Part shown: one piece after another, positions 54,619 to 64,000 of the stretch
How the letters are laid out: each line of letters starts with the position of its first letter
How positions within the stretch are numbered: the first letter of the stretch is position 1
NCBI GenBank assembly: GCA_014607495.2
Contig: CP053169.1
Span: 5,456,001-5,520,000, forward strand
Origin: Carposina sasakii
Lineage: Eukaryota; Arthropoda; Insecta; Lepidoptera; Carposinidae
Length of the DNA stretch: 64,000 bases
Direction: 5' to 3'
The notes under the pieces: model-generated
Told to the model about the DNA's origin: nothing
Seen by the model: only the letters and a program-made list of their open reading frames with translations
Database searches by the model: none
Position numbers and translations under genes: made by a program

Positions 54619-55724
54619 ATGGGTACTTATCTACATTTTAATTTCATTAGAATAATGCATGAATGATTAATAAGTAGAAGAAAGATTTATTTTACAAATT
54701 ATAATTTAAAAAAAAGGTTAAACAAATAAGAAAAAGAAAAAAATATATAAGAAGAGAAAGAAGATGAATAAAAAGAAAGTAAAAGATAAAAAAAATAAAG
54801 AAGAATACGATTACAAGCAATAAAATTAAAAAAGTAAGAAAACGAAACAAAAAACAGAAAAGGAAATAGAAAAAAAAGAAGATTACTAATTATTGTCAAT
54901 TTGATTTGATTTATGAATGAATAAAACTGATTTGCATCTTAACTAAATTTATTTATTTAATACACCAATACCTACCTAGTAGAATAAATTACAAACATAC
55001 CATTATTTTATACTATTTTATCAATTTTAGTTAATTTATTTCTTAATTAATTAATATTAGATGATAGTAATTATTTATCACAGTTAACTTAAAATTTAAA
55101 TTAATGAAAATAATCAAAGTTCAATTCAATTAAATCTTTTCTTTTGTTTCACTATTCATGAATCGTGTGCATTTAACTTAACAGGTAGGTAACCTAATTC
55201 GTTATAATAAATTTTGTAATATAGAACTATGATAAATCAGATAATAATAATTATTATGCTATTATTTTGAGCTTCTATGCACCTTAATTTCAATATTCAC
55301 CACATTAAATCTTACAAAATTATAATAATTGTAGGTTTACTCACGATAATTGTTATAAGTGGTGCAGTCATTACGACCTTTTCACTGTCTAAAGATGGTT
55401 TATACGACACGATGTATGTTAGCATTATAGATATTTGTGGATTTACGTCCTATAGTACGTATTTATAGACGGTGTAAAAGCCATTTTTATTAAAATTTTG
55501 GGTCGTAAATCCATCCTATCTTCTAAACCATAAGGTCTACTTAAAATTAAGCTTCTTGATATTAAAGAGCACTTAAATGCAAGTAAATATCACCAATTCA
55601 TTCGAATTTAACTCTATTGCAAAAAAAGTTATTTTCCAAAATTAAAAAAAAAAAACGTTTTTTCGCTCCCCTGTAAAGTTGCTATTTTGGCTTTTACGCC
55701 CTTTCTTCCCCGAAGTAGCGATCT

Positions 55725-55974
55725 CATTTAAAGAAAAAAAATCCGACTGTATAAAACTTTTGACCCAATGACACTCTCACGACTAATGATACCGTCATAA
55801 GCTCAAATGCGATAACCCTCCTTCTGGCGGAGTCAGTAAAAAATCGTCGAAACTAGATATCTTTTCGTATTTTTCACAAACTTACCATCAGGCGCGTTGT
55901 GGTCAAGCGTCAACCTATTTAATATAAAAAACACATACACACTTAGCTGAATTCTCGAAATGTGGTAGCTAGAA
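55725..55974. other. No recognisable feature
   Basis: Right flank of the DNA transposon. Confidence 0.4.
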
Positions 55975-56135
55975 GCGCAACATTATAAAGGATATCACAC
56001 AGCTATAGCATAGCTAGAACAGATGTAAATGATGACAAGTCCTAGTTTATCGCCTGAGAGAATGCCTGAGTTCCTTAGTCAACTCTTACGACATGCACGG
56101 AAGAAGTTGCAGCTGATGTATTTCCTTTGAATAAG
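55975..56135 (-). repeat. GGGGCTTCACTAGAA-family repeat, inverted
   Basis: GTAAATGATGACAAGTCCTA, TCGCCTGAGAGAATG, ACATGCACGGAAGAAG and GCAGCTGATGTAT match the family in reverse. Confidence 0.6.
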
Positions 56136-56690
56136 TAATGGAATGGTAAGTACCCTGTTTTAAAGCACATTCTAGTATGTAGGTAATAATTTACAAGCTC
56201 CTTGGTCATAGCTTAACACGGGATCGTTCGTAGTAGTTCGTTTGCCAAAACCGTAGCTTTCGTAGTCGCTACTACGAAATACTCGTAGCTACCACGAAGT
56301 GCGAGACTACATAATCCATAAATAATAATAATAAACGGGTCCGAAAAGAATCGACCACATAAACATAATTTAAATACACAATAAAGGGGAATCGTTATTA
56401 TTCAGAGCATAACATTTTTATTCGCCCTTACAGAAAGGGGAACAGGAACGAATTTATGCAGTCGTAACATTCGGGCTTTTTATAACAGATAAACTGTTTG
56501 AACGTCCGCATATACTCACGATAGGTATTTATTTTATGAGAATTTTACGTTAAATTATTATATTAGGTTGGGTCATTTTGATATTGGTATTTATAGGTAA
56601 CATAACGAAAATGTTTAGGAAATTTTTATACTTAACTGAAATTTTTCAGATATGTCCGAAAATATAAAAGCGAGAATATACTATACTTAA
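56136..56690. other. Short ACTACGAA palindrome cluster
   Basis: At 56229-56300, GTAGTAGTTCG, GTAGTCGCTACTACGAA and CGTAGCTACCACGAA make several small hairpins. No gene is seen. Confidence 0.4.
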
Positions 56691-56986
56691 TTGTATCAGG
56701 CGTCACTATTCGGAAGTTCAAATTTCCATGGAGGGTTTTAGTTGTTAGTTAGTTGGTTCGGTAGTTAAAACTAACATGAGAAACTAATCCTGATGATGCC
56801 ACGGGTGTTGGCGAAACATAATAATATGTTGATTAACAAATTTTAATGGTTGTCGGATTAGCAGCTATGTATTTATGATTACATACTGGTTGCTTGGATC
56901 TGGCTTCTCGTTGTGACTTTAGTGTCTTGTGTTCGTGACTATGAGTCGGCAGATCCGAGGGTCAATGGAGGGTGTACGGCCCGGTA
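56691..56986 (+). mobile_element. Hammerhead-bearing repeat unit
   Basis: TTGTATCAGGCGTCACTATT, GTTAGTTAGTTGGTTCGGTA, the hammerhead core, TCGGATTAGCAGCTATGTAT, and a CAGATCCGAGGGTCAATGG end. It parallels 62902-63164 over its length and one arm of 30651-31042. Confidence 0.75.
56785..56835 (+). ncRNA. Hammerhead-ribozyme-like motif 2
   Basis: TAATC, CTGATGA, TGCCACGGGTGTTGGC, GAAA, then CATA-ATAA-TATG, TT and GATTA. Stem I is TAATC/GATTA, stem II is GCCA/TGGC with an extra T, and stem III is CATA/TATG with an ATAA loop. The cleavage triplet would be GUU (allowed by NUH), with the cut after 56830. The stem III here is longer than in motif 3 but still paired. Confidence 0.65.
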
Positions 56987-56999
56987 TGGAAATATACTA

Positions 57000-57664
57000 T
57001 ACTTCTACTAAAAATATGCTTTATAATATAAATTTCAACAAAAGAATGGAAGCAATTATGATGAACCGTTAAAAAGGACACATTTATGCGTTTTTTTCTG
57101 TAATTATGGCTTTCTTACTTTTTGTAATAAAAGCAATATACACCAAATACATACTGTAAAGCGGTATAAATACCTTCGATGCCATGCATAGAGGAGATGC
57201 CCTAAAACGTTTATTCTCTAAAGATAATAGTTTATCATGTGTTACTATCAAATGAACAAAAGCGTAACAAACCGGAAACAAGATTCATCCGTAATTTCGA
57301 ATTCAGAACAAATCCTATAAGAAATGCTTAAAAAAATAAAAGTAAAATCCTATATTAACTTTCCCGATTCCCCATTTCAAGTGCTTCACATTTCCACGCA
57401 TTATTTACCCCCTGCACAAAACAACATACACAAAAGTACAGTGCAGCGCAAAAACAATGAACATGTTCGCGTTGTTTTACCAAATTTCATTGTCGACTGA
57501 TTTATTAGCTTGCTCGGTCTTTTGGGACAATGCTCTGGACCATGTGGACCCAGAAACGGGTCCTATTTTCACCGTTTCTCTTCCGCGAGCCATATATTTT
57601 AAGCGGCCGAATTGGTTTATGTTTTTATGAGATTAACGTATTTTAATGTGTTATTTACTTGTCT
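57000..57664. other. No recognisable feature
   Basis: No supported gene or repeat. Confidence 0.4.
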
Positions 57665-57895
57665 TGTGCTAATTCGGGTCTTCACTAGAATGTATCAGCT
57701 GCATCTCCTTCAAGCGAGCAAGGCGCTTGCAAGGGCGTTCACTCAGGCGATGGGCTAGAAATTTTGTCAGTGATCTACATCCGACTTCGCTACGCTAAAC
57801 GTGGGTGTGAGATCTCCTTTATAATTCTGCAGTTCTAATTACCTCATTTCAGAAACACAGCCGTGTCTAATTATGTATGTCTATGTTATTACGAA
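57665..57895 (+). repeat. GGGGCTTCACTAGAA-family repeat
   Basis: GGTCTTCACTAGAATGTATC, AGGCGATGGGCTAGAA, CGCTACGCTAAACGTGGG and GAAACACAGCCGTG occur in order; one of the fuller copies. Confidence 0.7.
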
Positions 57896-58714
57896 ATAGT
57901 GTTAAATAGTCTCTTTACCTCCTACGGCGAGCCTCAGCCATTTCCCCTCTTCCTAAAATAAAATAATTAAACAATAGGATCATAAAAACATTCACTAAAT
58001 CCTATAAACTCAAGAAACAGAACCGCTTTGTAGATACTTCTGAATAAAACTCCTTATTCGGCGACATTCTACCAAGTTTTATTTTGTAACAAAGGCAAAC
58101 GGTCTAAAGGAATAAAATTCATCTCCCTCTAAAGTTTCTTTAAATCGTGTCAACGCAAACCCTTTGAAAAGCTTAAAAATATAATAAAAACCGGCCAAGT
58201 GCGAGTTGGACTAGTGTACAAAGAGTTCCTTACCAATTTTAATTAAATATGATCATAAATCACGTTTCTTTAATGGGAGTCCCCTTATATTTTTATTTTA
58301 TTTTGTTTTTATTAATATTTAATTCAAATTCAAATATTTTATTTCGGATATTACTCCATAGTGGTTAGTATGAGATGACTTATATATTATGTTAGTAAAC
58401 AGTTATAAATAAAATAAAATAAAATGACAATTAAATACAAATTATTAATTTAATGTAGTTGTAACAGGAATAGAGATCGTACGTTTACTAAACGATATTA
58501 ATATAATGTATTTTCAGTATAAGTAAACAAATCTGAAATTTTGCAACAAATATTACAAACTAGAAGGTTTAATTATCTGAAATTAAAAATTGGTGAGTAG
58601 TAATTTTATTACTAAATAAACCCTTACCCTAGTTTAGTTTCATATAAAAACTATTTGTTATATAAATATTTGTAGTAATTTATTTGCTTTAGGTACTTTA
58701 AGGTATTTACATAC
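57896..58714. other. Unassigned; tail-like motifs
   Basis: CCGGCCAAGTGCGAGTTGGA at about 58191 and a TTCAAATTCAAATATTTTAT tail near 58323 are repeat-derived. No gene is seen. Confidence 0.4.
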
Positions 58715-58955
58715 ATACATATAATCACGCCTTTATCCCTTACGGGGTAGGCAGAGCACCAAGGGCCGATAGAACCACATAGTGCCACTTCTGACCAATT
58801 TTGAGGGTATAGTTGAGTACAAGTTCGGTTAGAGTGACAGGTGGTCAGCCCATCGCCTACAAAACACCAAAACTCTCTTGTCCCTCTACTGACTTGTACA
58901 GTATGCCCGGGGAGAGAAGCAGCTGTAGTATTATAATTTTTTTTTCACTCCCAGA
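58715..58955 (+). repeat. Dispersed repeat, CTTTATCCCTTACGGGG family
   Basis: CTTTATCCCTTACGGGGTAG, CCAAGGGCCGATAGAACCAC, TTTTGAGGGTATAGTTGAG and a CTTGTCCCTCTACTGAC end recur at 63447-63715, and inverted at 60838-61067. Confidence 0.75.
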
Positions 58956-59813
58956 GTAGGATAGAATAAGGTATTTATTATAAGGAGAAGCAATGTGTTC
59001 CGAAGCTTAAGGCATACCGTAGCATGTATCATTGCACTTGTACTGGAAGCGACGGAGCGGACGACATTACCTGAGGCTATTTGACGAGTGTAAGTAAACC
59101 CAAGTCTAAAGTACGGATAGGGAATAAGGTATTGACACTGATATGATTTGCAGAATGTATACCTAATTAATTTGCGCTGTATTCCCATACATTACGCAGT
59201 GATAGCTCAATTTTGAGAGACTCAATTTCAAGATTAAGATGCGCCTTCTAGTCGGTATACATAGGCTCGCTTCCAGTATCACTGAATTAATAGTTTTATT
59301 CATTCCGAAATTTCCGCCATAAAAAATACAAAAGTAAAATTAGTCTCACAAAAAAACATTTCACACAAATCTGATTTGTAAATATCGTAAGACATAAAAA
59401 TTGTTATTTTGTCTGCAAATACTTTTTTATATGCTGTCCCTACAACTATCTCGAATCAAAGATACGACTGGATACAGCTTGATAGCTTGGAGATACCTAG
59501 CTATACCTATCTATATACGTTTTATGGACTATCGTATATCCCAGCCCAGGGCAATATCGTCCGTTACTATTTAATACTAGAGGCCAGTCAACAGCTCTAC
59601 TTTCATTATGGCAGCGAAACACCTTTATACATAGAGCGCCATCTTGCTACCACAATGGAAATAATACTGTTTTAGGAGTTTCATATTTAGTTTATGTAAA
59701 GAAAAATACCAGACTGAGTAATTATTTTGACTCAGTGTCACGACAGTGACGAGTGTAATGATACCTCAAGCTCAATGAAGAACCGGTTTAGTGAAAGAAA
59801 TATTATAAAATTA
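58956..59813. other. No recognisable feature
   Basis: Open frames here (for example 59409-59675) carry no motif. Confidence 0.35.
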
Positions 59814-59916
59814 TTAATAAAGAAATGGAAAAAATTCCTCATCCGGGTGGGAATCGAACCCACGACCTCTGCATTCCGCGTGTCAGTGCTCTAACCACTG
59901 AGCAAGAAATAACTGT
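59814..59916 (-). mobile_element. tRNA-derived SINE
   Basis: The reverse complement gives TTGCTCAGTGGTTAGAGCAC (A box), GGTTCGATTCCC (B box), CACCCGGATGAGG and the AATTTTTTCC...TTTATTAAT tail. It looks like a tRNA head but the acceptor ends do not pair. It is the fullest copy of this family in the window. Confidence 0.75.
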
Positions 59917-60837
59917 GAAAGAAATATACATACAACATATACTCGAAAAACATAACCCTCTTTCTGGCACAGTCAGTTAAAAATGGACTAGTTTCAAATG
60001 ACAATAAAGTAAAATTTATAATTGTATTTACCTACATACACCATACATGTTTATATATTTATTTAAATGGTCCCAAAGCTATTCATTTTGGTCCCTCTCA
60101 CTTGCGTTTTAGGGGCTCCACACCGTATGCGGTCTCAGCGGTTTTCACCGCGGCTCTGTGTCTCACAAGTGCACTTTAGAATTATACGAACGATTTTCAA
60201 AAAGGTGGGGTAGTCCTTAATTTAGTCTGCACATTTATCAATAGTACGAAATTAGATATTATACAGGCAGACCTTTGTCTAGCTGTGACAATTAAGTACA
60301 GGCTACTCATACCTAATAATCCCCAGGGCAAATGGTGTATCCGGGGAATAAGTCGCGGGCAGCAGCCAAAAAAATAATTAAAAGTAGTTTGTAGCGTGGA
60401 CTTCGAAAATTAGTCGAAATATTTTGCTGATATAAAACCACCGCCTTTACCCTCTTAACAAGATTTATTATAGAATTAATTCCGATATATCGTTACACAT
60501 TATTTCAAATCCTAGAAAAAATTAAACCAATCATCTGAAAGAAAAAAACTTTTAAAATATTTCAATCTGTGTCAAAAGGAATATTACAAAACTTCTATCC
60601 TCAGTTTCAGAGTTTTCGGAATAGTTTCTGATTGTTGCCCGCTCGAAGAAACTTGGGAATTCAATAGCGAGGAAAAGGGAGCATTATTTTTCTTCGGTGT
60701 GAAATCGCCGTGATATTAAGCGGTAGTTACACAGTGTGAAGTTGAAAAAGGTAGAGATTTGGGCAAGGGATATGATACGTTATTTGTGCCTTGTTTTTCC
60801 AGAAATAAAAATATTTTGTAATTGTTCTTCTATGCTG
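59917..60837. other. No recognisable feature
   Basis: No supported gene or repeat. Confidence 0.4.
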
Positions 60838-61067
60838 CTCTGGGAGTGAAAAAAAAACATATAATACGACAGATGCTTTTCTTCCCGGGCATACTGTACA
60901 AGTCAGTAGAGGGACAAGAGGGTCTTGGTGTTTTGTAGGCGATGAGCTGTCCACCTGTCACTACTAACCGAACTTGTACATCTCAACTATACCCTCAAAA
61001 TTGGTCAGAAGCGGCACCATATGCCTGCCCCGTAAGGGATAAAGACGTGATTATATGTATGTATGTT
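60838..61067 (-). repeat. CTTTATCCCTTACGGGG family, inverted
   Basis: GTCAGTAGAGGGACAAGAG (with a preceding A), CAACTATACCCTCAAAATTG and CCCCGTAAGGGATAAAG are the reverse complement of the family. Confidence 0.75.
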
Positions 61068-61079
61068 GTTATTGTTCTA

Positions 61080-61205
61080 AACCAGAATTCATCAGCGGCA
61101 TCTCCTTAGGCGCAGGAGTCGATAAGAGTCGACTAAGAAACTCAGGAGGGCTTCTCTAAACTGCAACTTGATGAACTTGCAACTTGTCACTGATTAACCA
61201 ACACA
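61080..61205 (+). repeat. GGGGCTTCACTAGAA-family fragment
   Basis: CAGAATTCATCAGCGGCATC, GTCGACTAAGAAACTCAGG and CTTGTCACTGATTAAC follow the family order. Confidence 0.55.
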
Positions 61206-61335
61206 AAATACAGCTATATGTCTACGTTTCTATATTAAAAATTAAAATAAAAATGATTCTAATTGCGGCAGCCATCATGGTGAATCATCGTCAGTGGCGG
61301 GGACAAATGTAGAAAAAGCGCAATAAACTTTATAG

Positions 61336-61580
61336 TAAGCCAGTGGATGCCCGCGACTTCGTCCGCGTGGACTGCAGAAATAACAAAATATCGAAATTAT
61401 CCGGGATGATAATATTTTTCCGGGATAAAAAGTAGCCTATGTGTTGATTCAGGGTGTCAGCTAACTCCATATCAAATTTTATTAAAATCGCTCCAGCCGT
61501 TTTTACGTGAAAGAGTAACAAACATCTATCCATCCATCCATCCATACTCATAAACTTTCGCGTTTATAATATTAGTAGGA
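61336..61580 (-). repeat. Repeat related to both window ends, inverted
   Basis: GGATGCCCGCGACTTCGTCC, CGGGATAAAAAGTAGCCTAT and ATCGCTCCAGCCGTTTTTAC are the reverse complement of the CTAATCTCAGAAACGG family and its upstream part. Confidence 0.65.
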
Positions 61581-61640
61581 TTAGGTTCGAGTCCTACTCG
61601 GGTGAAGAATTTTTTCATTTCTTAAAACATATTTATAATA
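61581..61640 (+). mobile_element. SINE tail fragment
   Basis: GGTTCGAGTCCTACTCGGGT and GAAGAATTTTTTCATTTC are the B box and tail of the SINE family at 59814. Confidence 0.6.
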
Positions 61641-62160
61641 TTATTAAGATATTAAATAAAATACTTTTCTTATATTGCAACGCCATTTAACAGTTTACTT
61701 TAGCTTGCAAGAGCTATCATGCGACGGAAGAGAAATTACTGCAGTAATAGAGTTACTTAACCATTGTCTAGCACACCGCACGTGTTTCGATTTAAAAAGA
61801 TACCACAGAAAAGTTATTTGTCTATGCAATATCATTTACACTTAAAATAAATAAAAAAAACATTATGTAAATGATTAAATAAATAAATAAAGTATTTGCA
61901 AAATTTAGAAGAGAATATATATAGGTAGGGTGTAACAGAAAACGTATGTTATAAGCCATAAGCTTATAAAATAGTCTACTTCAATACAGAGGACCTATTC
62001 ACGTAATTTGGAGGTTCAAAAACATTTCAAAATTACTTTTACAGATTGGTTTGTAAAAAAGGAAAAATTTTATGTATGTAATTGTAATTTGAAAAACTCG
62101 ATATTTATTAAAAAATTTCAATATTTTGTAGACAAACTTAACTGGCTTTTACATATTATA
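61641..62160. other. Unassigned; one foldback arm
   Basis: GGGTGTAACAGAAAACGTAT at about 61928 matches the left arm of the CAGGGTGTAAC foldback element. No right end was found. Confidence 0.4.
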
Positions 62161-62184
62161 TTACGTCCTGAATTTATCTACACA

Positions 62185-62250
62185 TATAATAAAAATGTAA
62201 CGGATTGCTGTCTGTACATGGAAGATATATAAGAAAAAAATATAATAATA
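62185..62250 (+). repeat. 5' piece of the repeat family at both window ends
   Basis: AATGTAACGGATTGCTGTCT and CATGGAAGATATATAAG match 49981-50025. Confidence 0.6.
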
Positions 62251-62259
62251 ATAAGCCTG

Positions 62260-62720
62260 CAGGACAGCTTTGTGGCGAAGCTGTTGGTGATTGACGTCAC
62301 CATGGACCCGAGTTCAGAGGGCCACTTTACCATCTTTGGCCCTCGACTCTTAGCTTGCCTTCATTGGCTGGCTAAGAGGGAATAGCGCAAGAGCGGAACC
62401 TTTGCTCCAGGGTGGAAGTGTAAAATGTCATAACGCCGGGGGTAACTGACGTTCACGCCCCGCAGTCTCACCTCTCTGCACCCTTAGCCGCCCACGCCGG
62501 TGTTGCCTCCCCGGCATGCGCCACTTATGGGAAGCCCACCTCATGGCCTTAAATTACGGGCGGCAAGTCACCGCCTGCCACCTAACAATTTTAGGACTAG
62601 ATTGTAATGGCAGGCGTCCGATAGTCTCCCTATATGAAATAGCCCTTATCCAATTAAAGTCAATAGGATCGGACAAAGGTAATGACTTTGTCGTACAGCC
62701 TTGATATGGTCTTTTTTTTT
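62260..62720 (+). repeat. GC-rich repeat-like segment ending in a T run
   Basis: An abrupt GC-rich block (CCGCAGTCTCACCTCTCTGC, CCCACGCCGGTGTTGCC) between AT-rich flanks, ending GATATGGTCTTTTTTTTTAT. A small hairpin CTCTTAG...CTAAGAG is visible. AGCCCTTATCCA at about 62641 recurs at 63166. Probably a retroposon fragment; class unknown. Confidence 0.45.
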
Positions 62721-62901
62721 ATATATATTTAATATTATTATAAATTTATTTTTCTTCTAATAATTTAACAATTAATAACTAATGTATATTTTTAATAATT
62801 ATTTATCTATAATAATTTTACATTTCTAAACTAATATGTAGGTATTAACATTTATTTTTTTATGTTGATTGAGGGTATAAAAATGATTTGCAATACATTG
62901 G

Positions 62902-63164
62902 TTTTAGTTGTTAGTTAGTTGGTTCGGTAGATAGAACTAACATGGAAAACTAATCCTGATGATGCCACGGGTGTTGGCGAAACATATGTCGATTAAAATT
63001 TTAATTGGTTTTCGGATTAGCAGCTATGTATTTATGGTTGCATGCTAGGTGCTTGGATCTGGCTTCTCGTTGCGACTGTAGTGTCTTGTGTTCGTGATCA
63101 TGAGTAGGCAGATCCGAGGGTCAGCGGAGGGTATAGGGCCCGGTGGTGGGCGATCCCTCAATAG
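62902..63164 (+). mobile_element. Hammerhead-bearing repeat unit
   Basis: TTTAGTTGTTAGTTAGTTGG, the hammerhead core, TCGGATTAGCAGCTATGTAT, TGCATGCTAGGTGCTTGGAT and an end at GGTGGTGGGCGATCCCTC. The best preserved single copy in the window. Non-coding. Confidence 0.78.
62951..62995 (+). ncRNA. Hammerhead-ribozyme-like motif 3
   Basis: TAATC (62951-62955), CTGATGA (62956-62962), TGCCACGGGTGTTGGC (62963-62978), GAAA (62979-62982), C-ATAT-G, TC, then GATTA (62991-62995). Stem I is a perfect 5-bp TAATC/GATTA. Stem II is GCCA/TGGC after an unpaired T. Stem III is a single C-G pair. The cut is predicted between 62990 and 62991. All core nucleotides of the hammerhead consensus are present. Confidence 0.7.
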
Positions 63165-63440
63165 AGCCCTTATCCAGCCACCCAACATTCAACCCTATAG
63201 CCCATTACCTTAGTTTTCCATCGCACGACTTAGATCTGCACTCCAATAGTCTTTGCACATGGTGGGGACCATCACCGGGTGTATCATATTGTGCGCTCGG
63301 TGATGGTATCCACCATGTGTTTCCCGTACCATATTAATGCTCACTTAAAAGGGCCTCTACATCTTGGCTACGGCCCGATGCACGCCTCTCAAAGGACCGA
63401 GACTCTGTAGTCCCTTGAATTTCGAAAGAGATACAATTAT
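63165..63440 (+). repeat. Repeat-like block with a 24-nt-arm hairpin
   Basis: CACATGGTGG (63256) and CCACCATGTG (to 63319) bound a hairpin with 24-nt arms and a 16-nt loop. The downstream GGCTACGGCCCGATGCACGC and GGACCGAGACTCTGTAG are GC-rich. It may be the other part of the block at 62260-62720, split by the hammerhead unit. Confidence 0.45.
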
Positions 63441-63446
63441 AATAAT

Positions 63447-63715
63447 ATAATCACGACTTTACGAGTATCCCTTACGGGGTAGGCAGAGCACCAAGGGCCG
63501 ATAGAACCACATGGTGCCACTTCTGACCAATTTTGAGGGTATAGTTGAGATGTAATTTAAGCCCTTCAGTTAGTCCGACCGGTGACAGCCTGTGCCCGTC
63601 AGCGTCCACCTCGCCTCCCACCAAATCCACCTAGAAAACCATCAGTTCTTCGAGTACCATTCTACTGACTTCAGTATGTCAGTATGCGGCCTGAGGAAGA
63701 GAGCATGTATTATAT
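63447..63715 (+). repeat. CTTTATCCCTTACGGGG family repeat
   Basis: ATCCCTTACGGGGTAGGCAG, CCAAGGGCCGATAGAACCAC and TTTTGAGGGTATAGTTGAG as at 58715. The end is more diverged. Confidence 0.7.
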
Positions 63716-63794
63716 ATATTAACCGTAGGTCATACTGGTTGAAACCTTCGTCTTTAAGGACTGGGGTATCTTGGACACAAATAGCTTCGTAGTT

Positions 63795-64000
63795 TCCCGA
63801 ACGCTATAGGAGAACTTTATCAACGCAATAGTACCCAAAACAATGATTTTTTGAATTTTTGTCTGTTTGTCTGTGCGTTTGTGCACGCTAATCTCAGAAA
63901 CGGCTGAACCGATTTCGATGCAGTTTTCAGGAATATATTGTGACAGATCCCATTTAACATATAGACTACTTTTTATCCCGGATAATTTCGACATTTTGCT
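63795..64000 (+). repeat. Repeat with CTAATCTCAGAAACGGCTGA core, cut by window end
   Basis: AACGCAATAGTACCCAAAAC, CTAATCTCAGAAACGGCTGA and CTACTTTTTATCCCGGATAA repeat the layout of 1-280. Confidence 0.75.

Larger units (their letters stand above)
53059..55720 (+). mobile_element. 2.66-kb DNA transposon remnant, 33-bp inverted ends, ATCT target duplication
   Basis: The left end CGCTACTTCGGGGAAGAAAG and the right end CTTTCTTCCCCGAAGTAGCG are exact reverse complements, extending to about 33 bp (through GGCGTAAAAGCCA). ATCT flanks both sides (53055-53058, 55721-55724). It retains two short coding pieces (53749-53843; 54307-54618) but no full transposase, and carries an LTR+PBS fragment at 53947-54202. 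A 4-bp duplication and the sequence of the C-terminal piece suggest the Sola superfamily, at low confidence. Confidence 0.75.

Overview
This is an AT-rich, gene-poor eukaryotic window, almost certainly from a moth or butterfly. The evidence is the dense mixture of tRNA-derived SINEs, RTE-type and CR1/Jockey-type LINE fragments, short foldback DNA elements and a Ty3/Gypsy retrotransposon, together with short TTAGG runs. I see no rRNA gene, true tRNA gene or CRISPR array.

One host gene is convincing: a two-pore-domain (K2P) potassium channel on the minus strand (coding 25069 to 22642). It has two coding exons and an 898-bp intron that splits the first glycine codon of the GYG selectivity filter. 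The annotated stop is TGA followed by C. The same frame stays open for 90 more codons (to 22369), so a stop-codon-readthrough isoform is a serious possibility. The intron holds a 234-bp duplication that brackets an exact 161-bp copy of sequence from 2.8 kb downstream.

1-13.6 kb: interspersed repeats, several nested (a foldback element with two further insertions at 6.84-8.14 kb; a poly(A)-ended retroposon with an 11-bp target duplication at 11.4-11.8 kb). 15.9-19.4 kb: decayed LINEs, namely two RTE pieces in opposite orientation and one CR1/Jockey-like RT. 20.4-21.9 kb: palindromic elements. 22.4-25.1 kb: the K2P gene. 25.1-33 kb: mostly unassignable sequence with two concentric-palindrome loci; the one at 30.65-31.04 kb is a 177-bp-arm inverted repeat with a hammerhead-ribozyme core in its loop. 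33.09-39.99 kb: a young, apparently intact Ty3/Gypsy element (788-bp LTRs with one difference found, AAGC target duplication, gag, pol, AAAAAAC slippery site). 40-53 kb: foldback elements, some with diagnostic target duplications (TTAA, TTA), plus SINEs and LINE ends. 53.06-55.72 kb: a DNA transposon remnant with 33-bp inverted ends, itself carrying an LTR+PBS fragment. 56-64 kb: more dispersed repeats, with two further hammerhead-bearing copies at 56.8 and 62.95 kb.

The points most worth a second look are the K2P TGA-C extension, the hammerhead-bearing repeat family (one copy with a 177-bp potential stem I), the templated duplication in the K2P intron, and the retrotransposon's -1 frameshift site. 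All family names were assigned by reading motifs by eye; no database search was possible.
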